A stretch of 9,749 bases of DNA. Origin: CAZZKE01 sp964655005. Its GTDB lineage: Bacteria > Pseudomonadota > Alphaproteobacteria > Rhodospirillales > JABHCV01. The DNA lies in the NCBI GenBank assembly GCA_964655005.1, contig CAZZKE010000091.1, positions 1-9,749 of the forward strand, given 5' to 3'. Position numbers and translations under genes: made by a program. The notes under the pieces are model-generated. The model ran no database searches and was not told where the DNA came from. It saw only the letters and a program-made list of their open reading frames with translations. Positions within the stretch are counted from its first letter, which is position 1; every line of letters starts with the position of its first letter. Positions 1 to 7,515 of this stretch are shown in pieces.

Positions 1-119
1 GGGCGGTGTCGCTTGGCAAAACCGGCGTTTTCGGATTCTGGTCGATGATGATCTTCCTGGGGGTCCTTACCATCGGTTTCATCTATGAATGGCGCAAGGG
101 GGCCCTGGAATGGGAGTAA
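1..119 (+). CDS. nuoA: NADH-quinone oxidoreductase subunit A, 3' end only
   Basis: Partial gene cut by the window's left edge. The frame starts at position 3 and gives 38 codons before a TAA at 117-119. NuoA is a small membrane subunit next to NuoH, NuoJ and NuoK near the junction with the peripheral arm. Visible here are a hydrophobic stretch beginning FGFWSMMIFLGVLTIGFIY, which is the last transmembrane helix, and the charged tail EWRKGALEWE, the usual C-terminus of this subunit (family knowledge, from memory). Its last 10 bases overlap the start of nuoB, which supports the assignment by operon order. The first two helices and the conserved acidic loop lie outside the window and cannot be checked. 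Confidence 0.93.
   Translation, partial: AVSLGKTGVFGFWSMMIFLGVLTIGFIYEWRKGALEWE
96..102 (+). promoter_or_regulatory. Ribosome binding site deciding the nuoB start
   Basis: AAGGGGG lies seven bases before the ATG at 110, inside the end of nuoA. It favours that ATG over the in-frame ATG at 89, which would add seven residues (MAQGGPG) not expected in this family and has no comparable purine run at the right distance. Confidence 0.6.
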
Positions 120-646
120 CCCCAGGACAGCCGCTGCCCCCGGGTGCCGAACAGGATGCGGTGCTGGGCCGTGTCACCGGCGAATTGCATGATCGCGGTT
201 TCGTCGTCGCCAATCTCGATAAGATGGTCAACTGGGCCCGAACCGGGTCGCTGTGGCCGATGTCGTTCGGGCTGGCCTGCTGCGCCGTCGAAATGATCCA
301 CGCCTACATGCCGCGCTATGATCTTGAACGCTTCGGCGTGGTGCCCAGGCCGAGCCCGCGGCAGTCGGACCTGATTATCGTCGCCGGCACCCTGACCAAC
401 AAGATGGCCCCGGCTTTCCGCAAGGTTTACGACCAGATGGCCGAGCCGCGCTATGTAATTTCCATGGGTTCCTGCGCCAACGGCGGCGGCTATTACCATT
501 ATTCATATTCGGTGGTTCGCGGATGTGACCGGGTGGTGCCGGTCGATATCTATGTTCCGGGATGCCCGCCGACCGCCGAGGCGCTGATTTACGGTATTCT
601 GCAATTGCAAAAGAAGATCCGGCGGACCGGCACATTGTGGCGCTGA
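110..646 (+). CDS. nuoB: NADH-quinone oxidoreductase subunit B (N2 cluster subunit)
   Basis: NuoB (178 residues from ATG 110) holds the [4Fe-4S] cluster N2, the last electron carrier before quinone, and sits at the base of the peripheral arm against NuoD and NuoH. The N2 ligands are visible: the adjacent pair C57-C58 in GLACCAVEM, C122 in MGSCANGGGYYHYSY, and C152 in VPGCPPTAEAL. The stretch YDLERFGVVPRPSPRQSDL is also diagnostic. The protein ends KKIRRTGTLWR, as in other alphaproteobacterial forms (from memory). ATG 110 is chosen because a purine-rich site precedes it at seven bases and the N-terminus MGVTPGQPLPPGAEQD resembles relatives. The gene overlaps the end of nuoA by 10 bases, so translation is probably coupled. 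Nothing is missing or truncated. Confidence 0.97.
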   Translation: MGVTPGQPLPPGAEQDAVLGRVTGELHDRGFVVANLDKMVNWARTGSLWPMSFGLACCAVEMIHAYMPRYDLERFGVVPRPSPRQSDLIIVAGTLTNKMAPAFRKVYDQMAEPRYVISMGSCANGGGYYHYSYSVVRGCDRVVPVDIYVPGCPPTAEALIYGILQLQKKIRRTGTLWR

Positions 647-677
647 TCGGATAGATTTATTTCAAGCGGCAAAGATA

Positions 678-689
678 AGGCCGCGGCCT
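678..689. repeat. 12-base perfect palindrome in the nuoB-nuoC gap
   Basis: AGGCCGCGGCCT is its own reverse complement and lies about 20 bases before the nuoC start. As a hairpin it could have at most a four-base stem with a four-base loop, and no T-run follows, so it is not a convincing terminator. It could be chance in GC-rich DNA, a weak structure near the nuoC ribosome binding site, or a protein site. No function is claimed. Confidence 0.4.
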
Positions 690-690
690 G

Positions 691-707
691 AAAGGGGTCG
701 GAAGGGG
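691..707 (+). promoter_or_regulatory. Two possible Shine-Dalgarno runs before nuoC
   Basis: AAGGGGT occurs twice, at 692-698 and 702-708, ten bases apart. The first purine run, AAAGGGG (691-697), ends 12 bases before the ATG at 710. The second, GGAAGGGG (700-707), ends only two bases before it. One is slightly far and the other slightly close, so which one positions the ribosome is unclear. A GTG at 707 directly precedes the ATG in frame. Confidence 0.45.
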
Positions 708-709
708 TG

Positions 710-1342
710 ATGGATTTAGCGTTAAAGGATCTTGGCGACATGCTTGCCGACACGCTTTCGGCGGAGGTCATCGGGGCCGAGCTGAGCAAAGGCGAATTGG
801 CCGTTACCGTGCGCCCGGAATCGATCGTCAAGGTGCTGACGTTCCTGCGCGATAACGTCAATTGCCAGTTCAAGTTGCTGATGGATGTCTGTGGCGTCGA
901 TTATCCGGAACGTGAAGACCGTTTCGATGTGGTCTACAACCTGCTTTCCATGAGCCATAATTCGCGCATCCGGATCAAGCTTAGTGTGCCCGAAAACGTC
1001 CCGGTGCCGTCGGTTACCGGCGTCTTCAGTTGTGCCGTGTGGTGGGAACGTGAAGCCTGGGATTTGCTTGGTATTTATTTTTCCGACCATCCGGACCTGC
1101 GCCGGATCATGACCGACTATGGCTTCGAGGGGCATCCGTTGCGCAAGGATTTCCCGCTTACCGGTTATGTCGAACTGCGCTATGACGACGAGGCCAAGCG
1201 GGTCGTATACGAACCGGTGAAGCTGACCCAGGACTTCCGTAATTTTGATTTTCTGAGTCCCTGGGAAGGAAGCGAAAAATTTCTGCCCGGCGATAACCAG
1301 GACGACGCGCCCGCGGACGGGCCGGCCAAGGGGGATGGCTGA
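710..1342 (+). CDS. nuoC: NADH-quinone oxidoreductase subunit C (30 kDa subunit)
   Basis: NuoC (210 residues) is a cofactor-free peripheral-arm subunit that packs against NuoD and NuoI and stabilises the connecting module. The family signature is clear: WWEREAWDLLGIYFSDHPDL at about residues 111-130, followed by RRIMTDYGFEGHPLRKDFPL to residue 150 and TGYVELRYDD. The conserved YEPVKLTQDFRNFDFLSPWE stretch follows at 167-186. The last 20 or so residues (GDNQDDAPADGPAKGDG region) are acidic, low in complexity and probably disordered. It is a stand-alone gene, not fused to nuoD as in E. coli. The start is ATG 710; a GTG immediately before it would add one residue. The TGA overlaps the nuoD ATG by one base (TGATG), which suggests termination-reinitiation. 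Confidence 0.96.
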   Translation: MDLALKDLGDMLADTLSAEVIGAELSKGELAVTVRPESIVKVLTFLRDNVNCQFKLLMDVCGVDYPEREDRFDVVYNLLSMSHNSRIRIKLSVPENVPVPSVTGVFSCAVWWEREAWDLLGIYFSDHPDLRRIMTDYGFEGHPLRKDFPLTGYVELRYDDEAKRVVYEPVKLTQDFRNFDFLSPWEGSEKFLPGDNQDDAPADGPAKGDG

Positions 1343-2520
1343 TGGCCGAGACCAGTATTAAAAATATGAATCTGAATTTCGGGCCGCAACATCCCTCGGC
1401 CCACGGGGTGTTGCGCCTGGTGCTGGAAATGGACGGTGAAATCATCGAACGCGCCGACCCCCATGTCGGGCTGTTGCACCGGGGTACGGAAAAGCTGATA
1501 GAACACAAGACCTATATTCAGGCGGTACCGTATTTCGATCGTCTGGATTACGTTTCGCCGCAAAATCAGGAACACGCCTTCGTCCTTGCGGTCGAGAAGC
1601 TATTGGCCCTGGAGGTGCCGCCACGGGCCCAGTATATTCGCGTTATGTACGCCGAAATCGGGCGCATACTGAACCATATTCTGAATGTTACCGCGTATGC
1701 CATGGATGTTGGCGCGATGACGCCGATGCTGTGGGCCTATGAAGACCGCGAACGGTTGATGGAATTTTGCGAGCGGGCCTCGGGGGCCCGCATGCACATG
1801 GCATATTTCCGGCCGGGCGGCGTGTCGGCGGACCTGCCCGACGGCCTGATGGACGATATCGCCGCGTGGTGCGAGAAGTTCCCGCAAATGATCGACGAGT
1901 TGGAGACCCTGCTGACTGAAAATCGCATTTTCAAGCAGCGCACGGTCGATATCGGCATCATCAACCCGGAACAGGCCATGGACCGGGGCTTCAGCGGGCC
2001 GAATTTGCGGGCCTGCGGCGTGCCCTGGGATTTGCGCCGCGCCCAGCCTTACGACGCCTATGATAAAATTGACTTCGACGTTCCGATTGGCAAGCATGGC
2101 GACTGCTATGACCGCTATCTGGTCCGCATGGCTGAAATGCGGGAAAGCGTCAAGATCATCAAGCAGTGCCTGGGAAATATGCCGGTCGGGCATGTCAAGT
2201 CGCAGGATCACAAGGTAACGCCGCCGCCCAGAGCCGCCATGAAGGGCTCTATGGAAGCGCTGATCCACCACTTCAAGGTCTTTACCGAAGGTTTCCATGT
2301 TCCCGCCGGCGAGACCTATACGGCGGTCGAGGCGCCGAAGGGGGAATTCGGCGTTTATTTGGTATCCGACGGCACCAACAAGCCTTATCGTTGCAAGATC
2401 AGGGCACCCGGATTCGCCCATCTACAAGCCATGGATTTTCTGTCAAAGGGGCATATGTTGGCCGATATTGTCGCCAATATCGGATCCCTGGACGTTGTTT
2501 TCGGCGAGATCGACCGATGA
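1342..2520 (+). CDS. nuoD: NADH-quinone oxidoreductase subunit D (49 kDa subunit)
   Basis: NuoD (392 residues) forms the quinone-reduction site with NuoB and descends from the large subunit of [NiFe] hydrogenases, without the metal site. The N-terminal motif NFGPQHPSAHGVLRL carries H21, and FDRLDY carries Y70. By their spacing of 49 residues these match the quinone head-group ligands known in the bovine (His59/Tyr108) and Thermus (His38/Tyr87) proteins. Other family stretches are GLLHRGTEKLIEHKTY (43-58), RIFKQRTVDIGI, GDCYDRYLVRMAEM and the C-terminus GSLDVVFGEIDR. Length is typical. AAGGGGGA at 1328-1335 is a good ribosome binding site six bases before the ATG. The start overlaps the nuoC stop by one base, and the end overlaps the nuoE start by four (ATGA). 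No lesions were seen. Confidence 0.97.
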   Translation: MAETSIKNMNLNFGPQHPSAHGVLRLVLEMDGEIIERADPHVGLLHRGTEKLIEHKTYIQAVPYFDRLDYVSPQNQEHAFVLAVEKLLALEVPPRAQYIRVMYAEIGRILNHILNVTAYAMDVGAMTPMLWAYEDRERLMEFCERASGARMHMAYFRPGGVSADLPDGLMDDIAAWCEKFPQMIDELETLLTENRIFKQRTVDIGIINPEQAMDRGFSGPNLRACGVPWDLRRAQPYDAYDKIDFDVPIGKHGDCYDRYLVRMAEMRESVKIIKQCLGNMPVGHVKSQDHKVTPPPRAAMKGSMEALIHHFKVFTEGFHVPAGETYTAVEAPKGEFGVYLVSDGTNKPYRCKIRAPGFAHLQAMDFLSKGHMLADIVANIGSLDVVFGEIDR

Positions 2521-3128
2521 GTAAGTCTGACACCCAGTTCGAACAGCCCGCCGAATTCGCCTTTTCAAGCGAAAACGAGACGAAGATCGCGGCGATTATT
2601 GCCAAGTATCCCGAAGGCCGCCAGCAAAGCGCGGTGATGCCGTTGCTTGATCTGGCGCAACGCCAGCATGACGGCTGGTTGCCGCGGGCCGCCATGGTTC
2701 ATATTGCCGAACGCCTCGGAATGCCGGAAATCAGGGTCTACGAGGTGGCGACTTTTTATTCCATGTATAATCTGGCGCCCATCGGCCGCCACCATGTTCA
2801 GGTTTGCACCAACCTGCCGTGCTGGCTGCGGGGTTCCGATGACATCGTACACGCCTGCGAAAACCGGCTTGGCGTCACCCTCGGCGAAACTACCGAAGAC
2901 GGGAACTTTACGCTGTCGGAGGCCGAATGCCTGGGGGCTTGCGTAAACGCCCCGATGATGCAGATCGGCGACGATTATTATGAAGATCTGGACGCCGCCC
3001 GGACGGTTGCCGTAATCGACGCGCTGGCAAACGGCGAAACACCCAGGCCCGGCCCGCAAAACGGTCGCAAGGGTTGCGAACCGGCCGGCGGCCTGACCTC
3101 GTTGACGGACCGGAAGGAAGACGCCTGA
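2517..3128 (+). CDS. nuoE: NADH-quinone oxidoreductase subunit E (24 kDa subunit, N1a)
   Basis: NuoE (203 residues) is a thioredoxin-fold [2Fe-2S] protein carrying cluster N1a, next to the FMN of NuoF in the NADH dehydrogenase module. The four ligands are visible: C97 and C102 in CTNLPCWLRGS, and C138 and C142 in SEAECLGACVNAPMMQI. The helical N-terminal part has the usual stretch VYEVATFYSMYNL (74-86). A short tail after residue 175, rich in Gly and Pro (ETPRPGPQNGRKG...PAGGLTSLT), resembles tails in alphaproteobacterial relatives. The frame stays open upstream to about 2166 inside nuoD, but that extension reads as a shadow of nuoD. The ATG at 2517, in ATGA overlap with the nuoD stop, gives the expected N-terminus. 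Only a weak GGCGAGA precedes it, so translation probably depends on coupling to nuoD. Confidence 0.95.
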   Translation: MSKSDTQFEQPAEFAFSSENETKIAAIIAKYPEGRQQSAVMPLLDLAQRQHDGWLPRAAMVHIAERLGMPEIRVYEVATFYSMYNLAPIGRHHVQVCTNLPCWLRGSDDIVHACENRLGVTLGETTEDGNFTLSEAECLGACVNAPMMQIGDDYYEDLDAARTVAVIDALANGETPRPGPQNGRKGCEPAGGLTSLTDRKEDA

Positions 3129-4417
3129 TGCTTAAGGACAGTGACCGCATCTTCCAGAATATCTACGGCCTCAAGGATACCTCGCTGGCCGGCGCGAAGG
3201 CCATCGGCGACTGGGACGGCACCGCCGGACTGATCGGCAAGGGGCGGCAATGGATCGTCGATGAAATCAAGAATTCCGGCCTGCGCGGGCGCGGCGGTGC
3301 CGGTTTCGGAACCGGCATGAAGTGGTCATTCATGCCCAAGGAAACCGCCGGACGGCCGGTGTTTCTGGTCATCAATGCCGATGAAGGCGAGCCCGGAACA
3401 TGCAAGGATCGCGAAATATTACGAAACGAGCCGCATAAGCTGGTCGAAGGTGCCTTGCTGGCGTCCGTCGGCATCGGCGCCGGCGCCGCCTATGTCTATG
3501 TGCGGGGTGAATTTCGCCGCGAGGCCGAGGCCCTGCAACGGGCCATCGACGAAGCCTATGAGGCCGGACTGATCGGCAAGGATGCCTGCGGTTCGGGATA
3601 CGATTTTGAAATGTATGTGCAACTGGGCGCCGGGGCCTATATTTGCGGCGAGGAAAGCGCGCTGATTCAAAGCCTGGAAGGCAAGAAAGGGCAGCCCCGC
3701 ATGAAGCCGCCCTTTCCCGCCAATGTCGGCCTGTATGGCTGCCCGACCACGGTCAACAACGTAGAATCGATTGCCGTCGCGCCGACTATCCTCAGGCGTT
3801 CGGCCAAGTGGTTCGCCTCGTTTGGCCGCGAAAACAATACCGGCACCAAATTGTTCTGCATTTCCGGTCACGTCAATACGCCGTGTACGGTCGAGGAATC
3901 GATGAGTATTACGTTGAAGGAACTGATCGAGACCCACGGCGGCGGCGTCATCGGCGGCTGGGACAATCTGCAGGCGGTGATTCCCGGTGGGTCGTCGGTG
4001 CCGATGTTGACCAGGGCCATGTGCGACACCGCGATCATGGATTTCGACGGGCTGCGCGAATTGGGCAGCGGGCTTGGCACGGCGGCCGTTATCGTGATGG
4101 ATCAATCCACCGATGTGGTTCGCGCCATTACCCGGCTGTCGCGGTTTTACATGCACGAAAGTTGCGGCCAGTGCACCCCCTGCCGGGAAGGAACCGGCTG
4201 GTTGTGGCGAATGATGGAACGGATGGCCAGCGGCGACATGAGCATCGATGAAATTGATCTGGTCGAAGAGGTCAGCCGGCAAATCGAAGGCCACACCATC
4301 TGTGCGCTCGGCGATGCCGCCGCCTGGCCGGTGCAGGGCCTGATCCGCCATTTTCGCCCGGAAATCGAACGCCGCATAACCGAACGCCAGGCCCTGAACG
4401 CCGGAGAAGCGGCATGA
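3128..4417 (+). CDS. nuoF: NADH-quinone oxidoreductase subunit F (51 kDa, NADH/FMN/N3)
   Basis: NuoF (429 residues) binds NADH and FMN, takes the hydride and passes electrons into cluster N3. The glycine-rich nucleotide-binding loop GLRGRGGAGFGTGMKW spans 51-66, and INADEGEPGTCKDREI (82-97) and GAGAYICGEESALIQSLEG (168-184 region) are FMN/NADH-site stretches. N3 ligands are C346, C349 and C352 in ESCGQCTPCREGTG plus C392 in HTICALGDAAAWP. Residue 61 is Gly where the mitochondrial type usually has Pro (GFPTG); E. coli has Ser there from memory, so this position tolerates change. The start at 3128 follows GGAAGGAAG (3112-3120) at good distance and overlaps the nuoE stop by one base (TGATG). The frame extends upstream to 3074, but those 18 residues lack family character and read through the end of nuoE. 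Confidence 0.97.
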   Translation: MLKDSDRIFQNIYGLKDTSLAGAKAIGDWDGTAGLIGKGRQWIVDEIKNSGLRGRGGAGFGTGMKWSFMPKETAGRPVFLVINADEGEPGTCKDREILRNEPHKLVEGALLASVGIGAGAAYVYVRGEFRREAEALQRAIDEAYEAGLIGKDACGSGYDFEMYVQLGAGAYICGEESALIQSLEGKKGQPRMKPPFPANVGLYGCPTTVNNVESIAVAPTILRRSAKWFASFGRENNTGTKLFCISGHVNTPCTVEESMSITLKELIETHGGGVIGGWDNLQAVIPGGSSVPMLTRAMCDTAIMDFDGLRELGSGLGTAAVIVMDQSTDVVRAITRLSRFYMHESCGQCTPCREGTGWLWRMMERMASGDMSIDEIDLVEEVSRQIEGHTICALGDAAAWPVQGLIRHFRPEIERRITERQALNAGEAA

Positions 4418-4428
4418 GGAGCGATTGA

Positions 4429-6486
4429 ATGCCGAAACTGACCATTGATGGCCGGGAAATCGAAGTCGCGGACGGCCTGACCGTATTGCAGGCCTGCGAG
4501 CAGATCGGCATCGAAATTCCGCGTTTTTGTTATCACGAGCGCCTGACCATCGCCGGCAACTGCCGCATGTGTCTGGTCGAAATGGAGCGGGCGCCGAAAC
4601 CGGTAGCGTCCTGCGCCATGCCGGTCGGCGAGGGCATGGTGATCCGCACCAACACCCCGGAAGTTCAGAAAATGCGTAAAGGGGTGATGGAATTCCTGCT
4701 TATCAATCACCCGCTCGACTGCCCGATTTGCGATCAGGGTGGCGAATGCGACTTGCAGGACCAGGCCTTTGCGTATGGCATGGATCACAGCCGCTACAAG
4801 GAAGGCAAGCGGGCCGTCGAAAACAAAAATTTCGGGCCGTTAATCAGGGCGGTGATGTCCCGCTGTATCCATTGTACCCGCTGTATCAGGTTTTCCAGCG
4901 AGATCGCCGGGGTGCCGGAAATGGGCGCTACCGGGCGCGGCGAGCATATGGAAGTCGGCACTTATATCGAACGCGCGCTAACCTCGGAATTGTCGGGCAA
5001 TATGATCGACCTGTGTCCGGTCGGCGCGTTGACTTCCGCCCCCTATGCCTTTTCGTGCCGGCCGTGGGAATTGAAAAAGACCGAAACCGTCGATGTCATG
5101 GATGCCGTCGGCTGCAACATCCGGGTCGATGCCCGGGGGCCGGAAGTGATGCGGGTACTGCCGCTGCTTAACGAAGATGTCAACGAAGAATGGATTTCCG
5201 ACAAGACGCGGTTCGCCTGCGACGGGTTGAAGCGGCAGCGCCTTGATACCCCTTATGTGCGCCGGGACGGTAAACTGCAACCGGCCACCTGGGATCAGGC
5301 CTTCGCCGCCATCGCCGAAAGACTGAAAGGCACCGAAGGCGCGAAAATTGCCGCCATCGCCGGCGATCAGGTTTGCGCCGAATCGATGACGGCGCTGAAG
5401 GATCTGATGACGGCGCTGGGATCGTCCAGCATTGATTGCCGTCAGGACGGCGCCAAGCTGGACCCGTCGGTACGCGCCGGATATCTGTTCAACAGCACCA
5501 TCGCCGGGATTGAAGATGCCGACGCCTGCCTGATTATCGGCGCCAACCCAAGGCGGGAAGCCGCCGTTATCAACGCCCGCATCCGCAAGCGTTTCCTGAT
5601 GGGCGGCTTCAAGGTCGGCTTGATCGGCGAGGCCGCTGACCTGACATATGCCTGTGAATCCCTGGGTGGCGGGGCGGAAACGCTTGGCCAGATCGCCGAT
5701 GGCAGCCATGCCTTCGCGAAAGTCCTGGAAAGCGCCGACCGGCCCATGCTGATCCTTGGGCAAGGCCCGCTGATGCGGCCCGACGGGGCGGCGATACTGG
5801 CCCTGGCGCGGGCGGTGGCGGAAAAATATGGCATGATCCGGGATCACTGGAACGGCTTTAACGTACTGCATACGGCGGCGGCCCGGGTCGGCGGGCTGGA
5901 TTTGGGCTTCACGCCGGGGCCGCAGGGCCTGGACGTGGCGGCTATTCTCGACGCCGCGGCGGCTGGCGGCATTGATATGGTCTATCTTCTGGGCGCCGAC
6001 GAAATAGACGTTGCGAAACTGGACAAGGCCTTCGTCATCTATCAGGGCCATCACGGCGACAACGGCGCCCATGTCGCCGATGTGATCCTGCCGGGAAGCG
6101 CCTATACCGAAAAGGACGCGACTTACGTCAACACCGAAGGGCGGGTGCAGCAGGCCCGTATGGCGGTCTTTCCGCCGGGTCAGGCACGCGCGGACTGGGC
6201 TATTATTCGCGCCCTGTCGGCCGCCGTCGGGCATCAGCTTCCGTATGATAATCTGGCCCAGGTGCGTCAGCGCATGGCGGCGATTAATCCGGTTTTCGGC
6301 GATCAGGCGCCGGTTGCCGCGTGGGGCGATTTCGGCGTCTTGGCGGAACCGCAGGCCGGCGGCTTCGCCTCGCCTGTCGGTAATTTTTACATGACCGACC
6401 CGATCAGCCGGGCTTCGCAGACCATGGCGGCCTGCACCCGGGCCTTGCTTGACGATACCCATGGAAAGACTGGCACCGATGGTTGA
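4429..6486 (+). CDS. nuoG: NADH-quinone oxidoreductase subunit G (75 kDa iron-sulfur subunit)
   Basis: NuoG (685 residues) is the largest peripheral-arm subunit and wires NuoF to NuoI. The N-terminal ferredoxin domain carries [2Fe-2S] N1b on C34, C45, C48 and C62. The next part carries N5 on H94, C98, C101 and C107 (HPLDCPICDQGGECDLQDQ), with the histidine ligand typical of N5. N4 follows on C146, C149, C152 (CIHCTRC) and C196 (DLCPVGAL). From about residue 215 the protein is a molybdopterin-oxidoreductase-like domain (start VDVMDAVGCNIRVDARG) that holds no cofactor in complex I. The extra N7 cysteines of E. coli and Thermus NuoG are not seen, so it is the mitochondrial/alphaproteobacterial type. 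AGGAG (4417-4421) lies seven bases before the ATG. The gene starts 11 bases after nuoF, and its stop overlaps nuoH by eight bases. Confidence 0.97.
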   Translation: MPKLTIDGREIEVADGLTVLQACEQIGIEIPRFCYHERLTIAGNCRMCLVEMERAPKPVASCAMPVGEGMVIRTNTPEVQKMRKGVMEFLLINHPLDCPICDQGGECDLQDQAFAYGMDHSRYKEGKRAVENKNFGPLIRAVMSRCIHCTRCIRFSSEIAGVPEMGATGRGEHMEVGTYIERALTSELSGNMIDLCPVGALTSAPYAFSCRPWELKKTETVDVMDAVGCNIRVDARGPEVMRVLPLLNEDVNEEWISDKTRFACDGLKRQRLDTPYVRRDGKLQPATWDQAFAAIAERLKGTEGAKIAAIAGDQVCAESMTALKDLMTALGSSSIDCRQDGAKLDPSVRAGYLFNSTIAGIEDADACLIIGANPRREAAVINARIRKRFLMGGFKVGLIGEAADLTYACESLGGGAETLGQIADGSHAFAKVLESADRPMLILGQGPLMRPDGAAILALARAVAEKYGMIRDHWNGFNVLHTAAARVGGLDLGFTPGPQGLDVAAILDAAAAGGIDMVYLLGADEIDVAKLDKAFVIYQGHHGDNGAHVADVILPGSAYTEKDATYVNTEGRVQQARMAVFPPGQARADWAIIRALSAAVGHQLPYDNLAQVRQRMAAINPVFGDQAPVAAWGDFGVLAEPQAGGFASPVGNFYMTDPISRASQTMAACTRALLDDTHGKTGTDG
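6463..6469 (+). promoter_or_regulatory. Ribosome binding site deciding the nuoH start
   Basis: GGAAAGA inside the end of nuoG lies nine bases before the ATG at 6479. The alternative in-frame ATG at 6461 and the TTG at 6449 have no purine-rich run at suitable distance. This site is the main argument for 6479. Confidence 0.5.
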
Positions 6487-7513
6487 ACTGTGGCCCATGT
6501 TGTGGAACGACTACATCTGGCCGGTGGCCTGGATCGTCATCAAGATCGTCGCCATCCTGGTGCCGGTGTTGCTGTCGGTCGCTTATTTTACATATTACGA
6601 ACGCAAGGTTATCGGGGCCATGCAGATACGCCGGGGGCCGAATGTGGTCGGCTGGTTTGGCCTGTTGCAGCCGATCGCCGACGGCATGAAATTGTTCCTC
6701 AAGGAAATTATCATCCCGGCCGGGGCCAACCGGGGGATATTCATTATCGCGCCGATGCTGACCTTCGGCCTGGCCCTGATTGCCTGGGCGGTGATTCCGT
6801 TCGGCGATGGCCTGGTGCTGGCCGATATTAACGTCGGTATCCTGTATCTGTTCGCCATATCGTCGCTTGGCGTTTACGGCGTGTTGATGTCCGGGTGGGC
6901 GTCCAACTCCAAATATGCGTTCCTCGGCGCGCTGCGCTCGACGGCGCAGATGGTGTCTTACGAAGTCTCCATGGGGTTCGTCATCATTACCGTGTTGCTG
7001 TGTGTCGGGTCGCTGAACCTGACCGATATCGTGATGGCGCAAAAAGGCATGTGGTTCATCATTCCGCTGTTTCCCATGGCGGTTATTTTCTTTATTTCGG
7101 CGCTGGCGGAAACCAACCGGCTGCCGTTTGACCTGCCCGAGGCCGAGGCCGAACTGGTCGCCGGATATAATGTCGAATATTCCGGAATCGGCTTCGCGCT
7201 GTTGTTTCTGGGCGAAAACGTCAACATTATCCTGATGTCGGGGATGACTACGGTACTGTTCCTGGGCGGCTGGCTGCCGCCGTTCGATATGGCGCCGTTC
7301 ACCTGGCTGCCGGGGCCGGTATGGTTCGGCCTGAAAATTTTTATCGTGCTGTTTTTCTTCCTGTGGATCAGGGCCACCTTTCCCAGGTATCGCTACGACC
7401 AGCTTATGCGCCTGGGCTGGAAGGTGTTTCTGCCCATATCGCTGGCTGCCGTGGCCATCGTTGCCGGGGTGCTGGTGGCGTTCGACCTTACACCGGCGGC
7501 GGGGGGGATATAG
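6479..7513 (+). CDS. nuoH: NADH-quinone oxidoreductase subunit H (membrane, quinone channel)
   Basis: NuoH (344 residues from ATG 6479) is the membrane subunit that, with NuoB and NuoD, forms the quinone chamber and links quinone reduction to the pump chain. About eight hydrophobic segments are seen, roughly at 15-37, 86-108, 115-138, 160-180, 193-211, 236-263, 281-299 and 315-336. The family signatures are YYERKVIGAMQIRRGPNVVG (39-58), the acidic cytoplasmic loop ETNRLPFDLPEAEAELVAGY (211-230), GWASNSKYAFLGALRS (139-153 region), and FPRYRYDQLMRLGWK near the C-terminus. An upstream ATG at 6461 would add six residues (MERLAP); 6479 is preferred because GGAAAGA stands nine bases ahead. The gene overlaps the nuoG end by eight bases and ends two bases before nuoI. 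Glutamates of the 211-230 loop, linked to coupling in other species, are all present. Confidence 0.96.
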   Translation: MVELWPMLWNDYIWPVAWIVIKIVAILVPVLLSVAYFTYYERKVIGAMQIRRGPNVVGWFGLLQPIADGMKLFLKEIIIPAGANRGIFIIAPMLTFGLALIAWAVIPFGDGLVLADINVGILYLFAISSLGVYGVLMSGWASNSKYAFLGALRSTAQMVSYEVSMGFVIITVLLCVGSLNLTDIVMAQKGMWFIIPLFPMAVIFFISALAETNRLPFDLPEAEAELVAGYNVEYSGIGFALLFLGENVNIILMSGMTTVLFLGGWLPPFDMAPFTWLPGPVWFGLKIFIVLFFFLWIRATFPRYRYDQLMRLGWKVFLPISLAAVAIVAGVLVAFDLTPAAGGI

Positions 7514-7515
7514 AT

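Noticed and set aside
678..689. The palindrome AGGCCGCGGCCT considered as an intrinsic terminator after nuoB.
   Set aside because: The possible stem is only four base pairs with no following T-run, and it lies in the middle of an operon whose downstream genes are needed for the same complex.
1600..2421. A 273-codon open frame on the minus strand opposite nuoD.
   Set aside because: Antisense shadow of a well-conserved gene; no recognisable domain in the translation.
2166..2516. Upstream in-frame extension of nuoE, 117 codons inside nuoD.
   Set aside because: The extension reads nuoD in another frame and has no family character. The ATG at 2517 in ATGA overlap with the nuoD stop gives the expected NuoE N-terminus.
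3419..4351. A 310-codon open frame on the minus strand opposite nuoF.
   Set aside because: Same character as other antisense frames here: no motif, biased composition, and a fully conserved gene on the other strand.
4861..4893. Near-repeat of CGCTGTATC in nuoG considered as a DNA repeat or recombination site.
   Set aside because: It encodes the CxxCxxC ligands of cluster N4, so protein constraint explains the similarity of the two codon runs.
4978..6498. A 506-codon open frame on the minus strand opposite nuoG.
   Set aside because: It lies wholly antisense to a gene with complete cluster motifs. Its translation shows no recognisable domain and is rich in Arg, Gly and His, as expected when a GC-rich coding strand is read backwards. 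Long antisense frames are common in such genomes.
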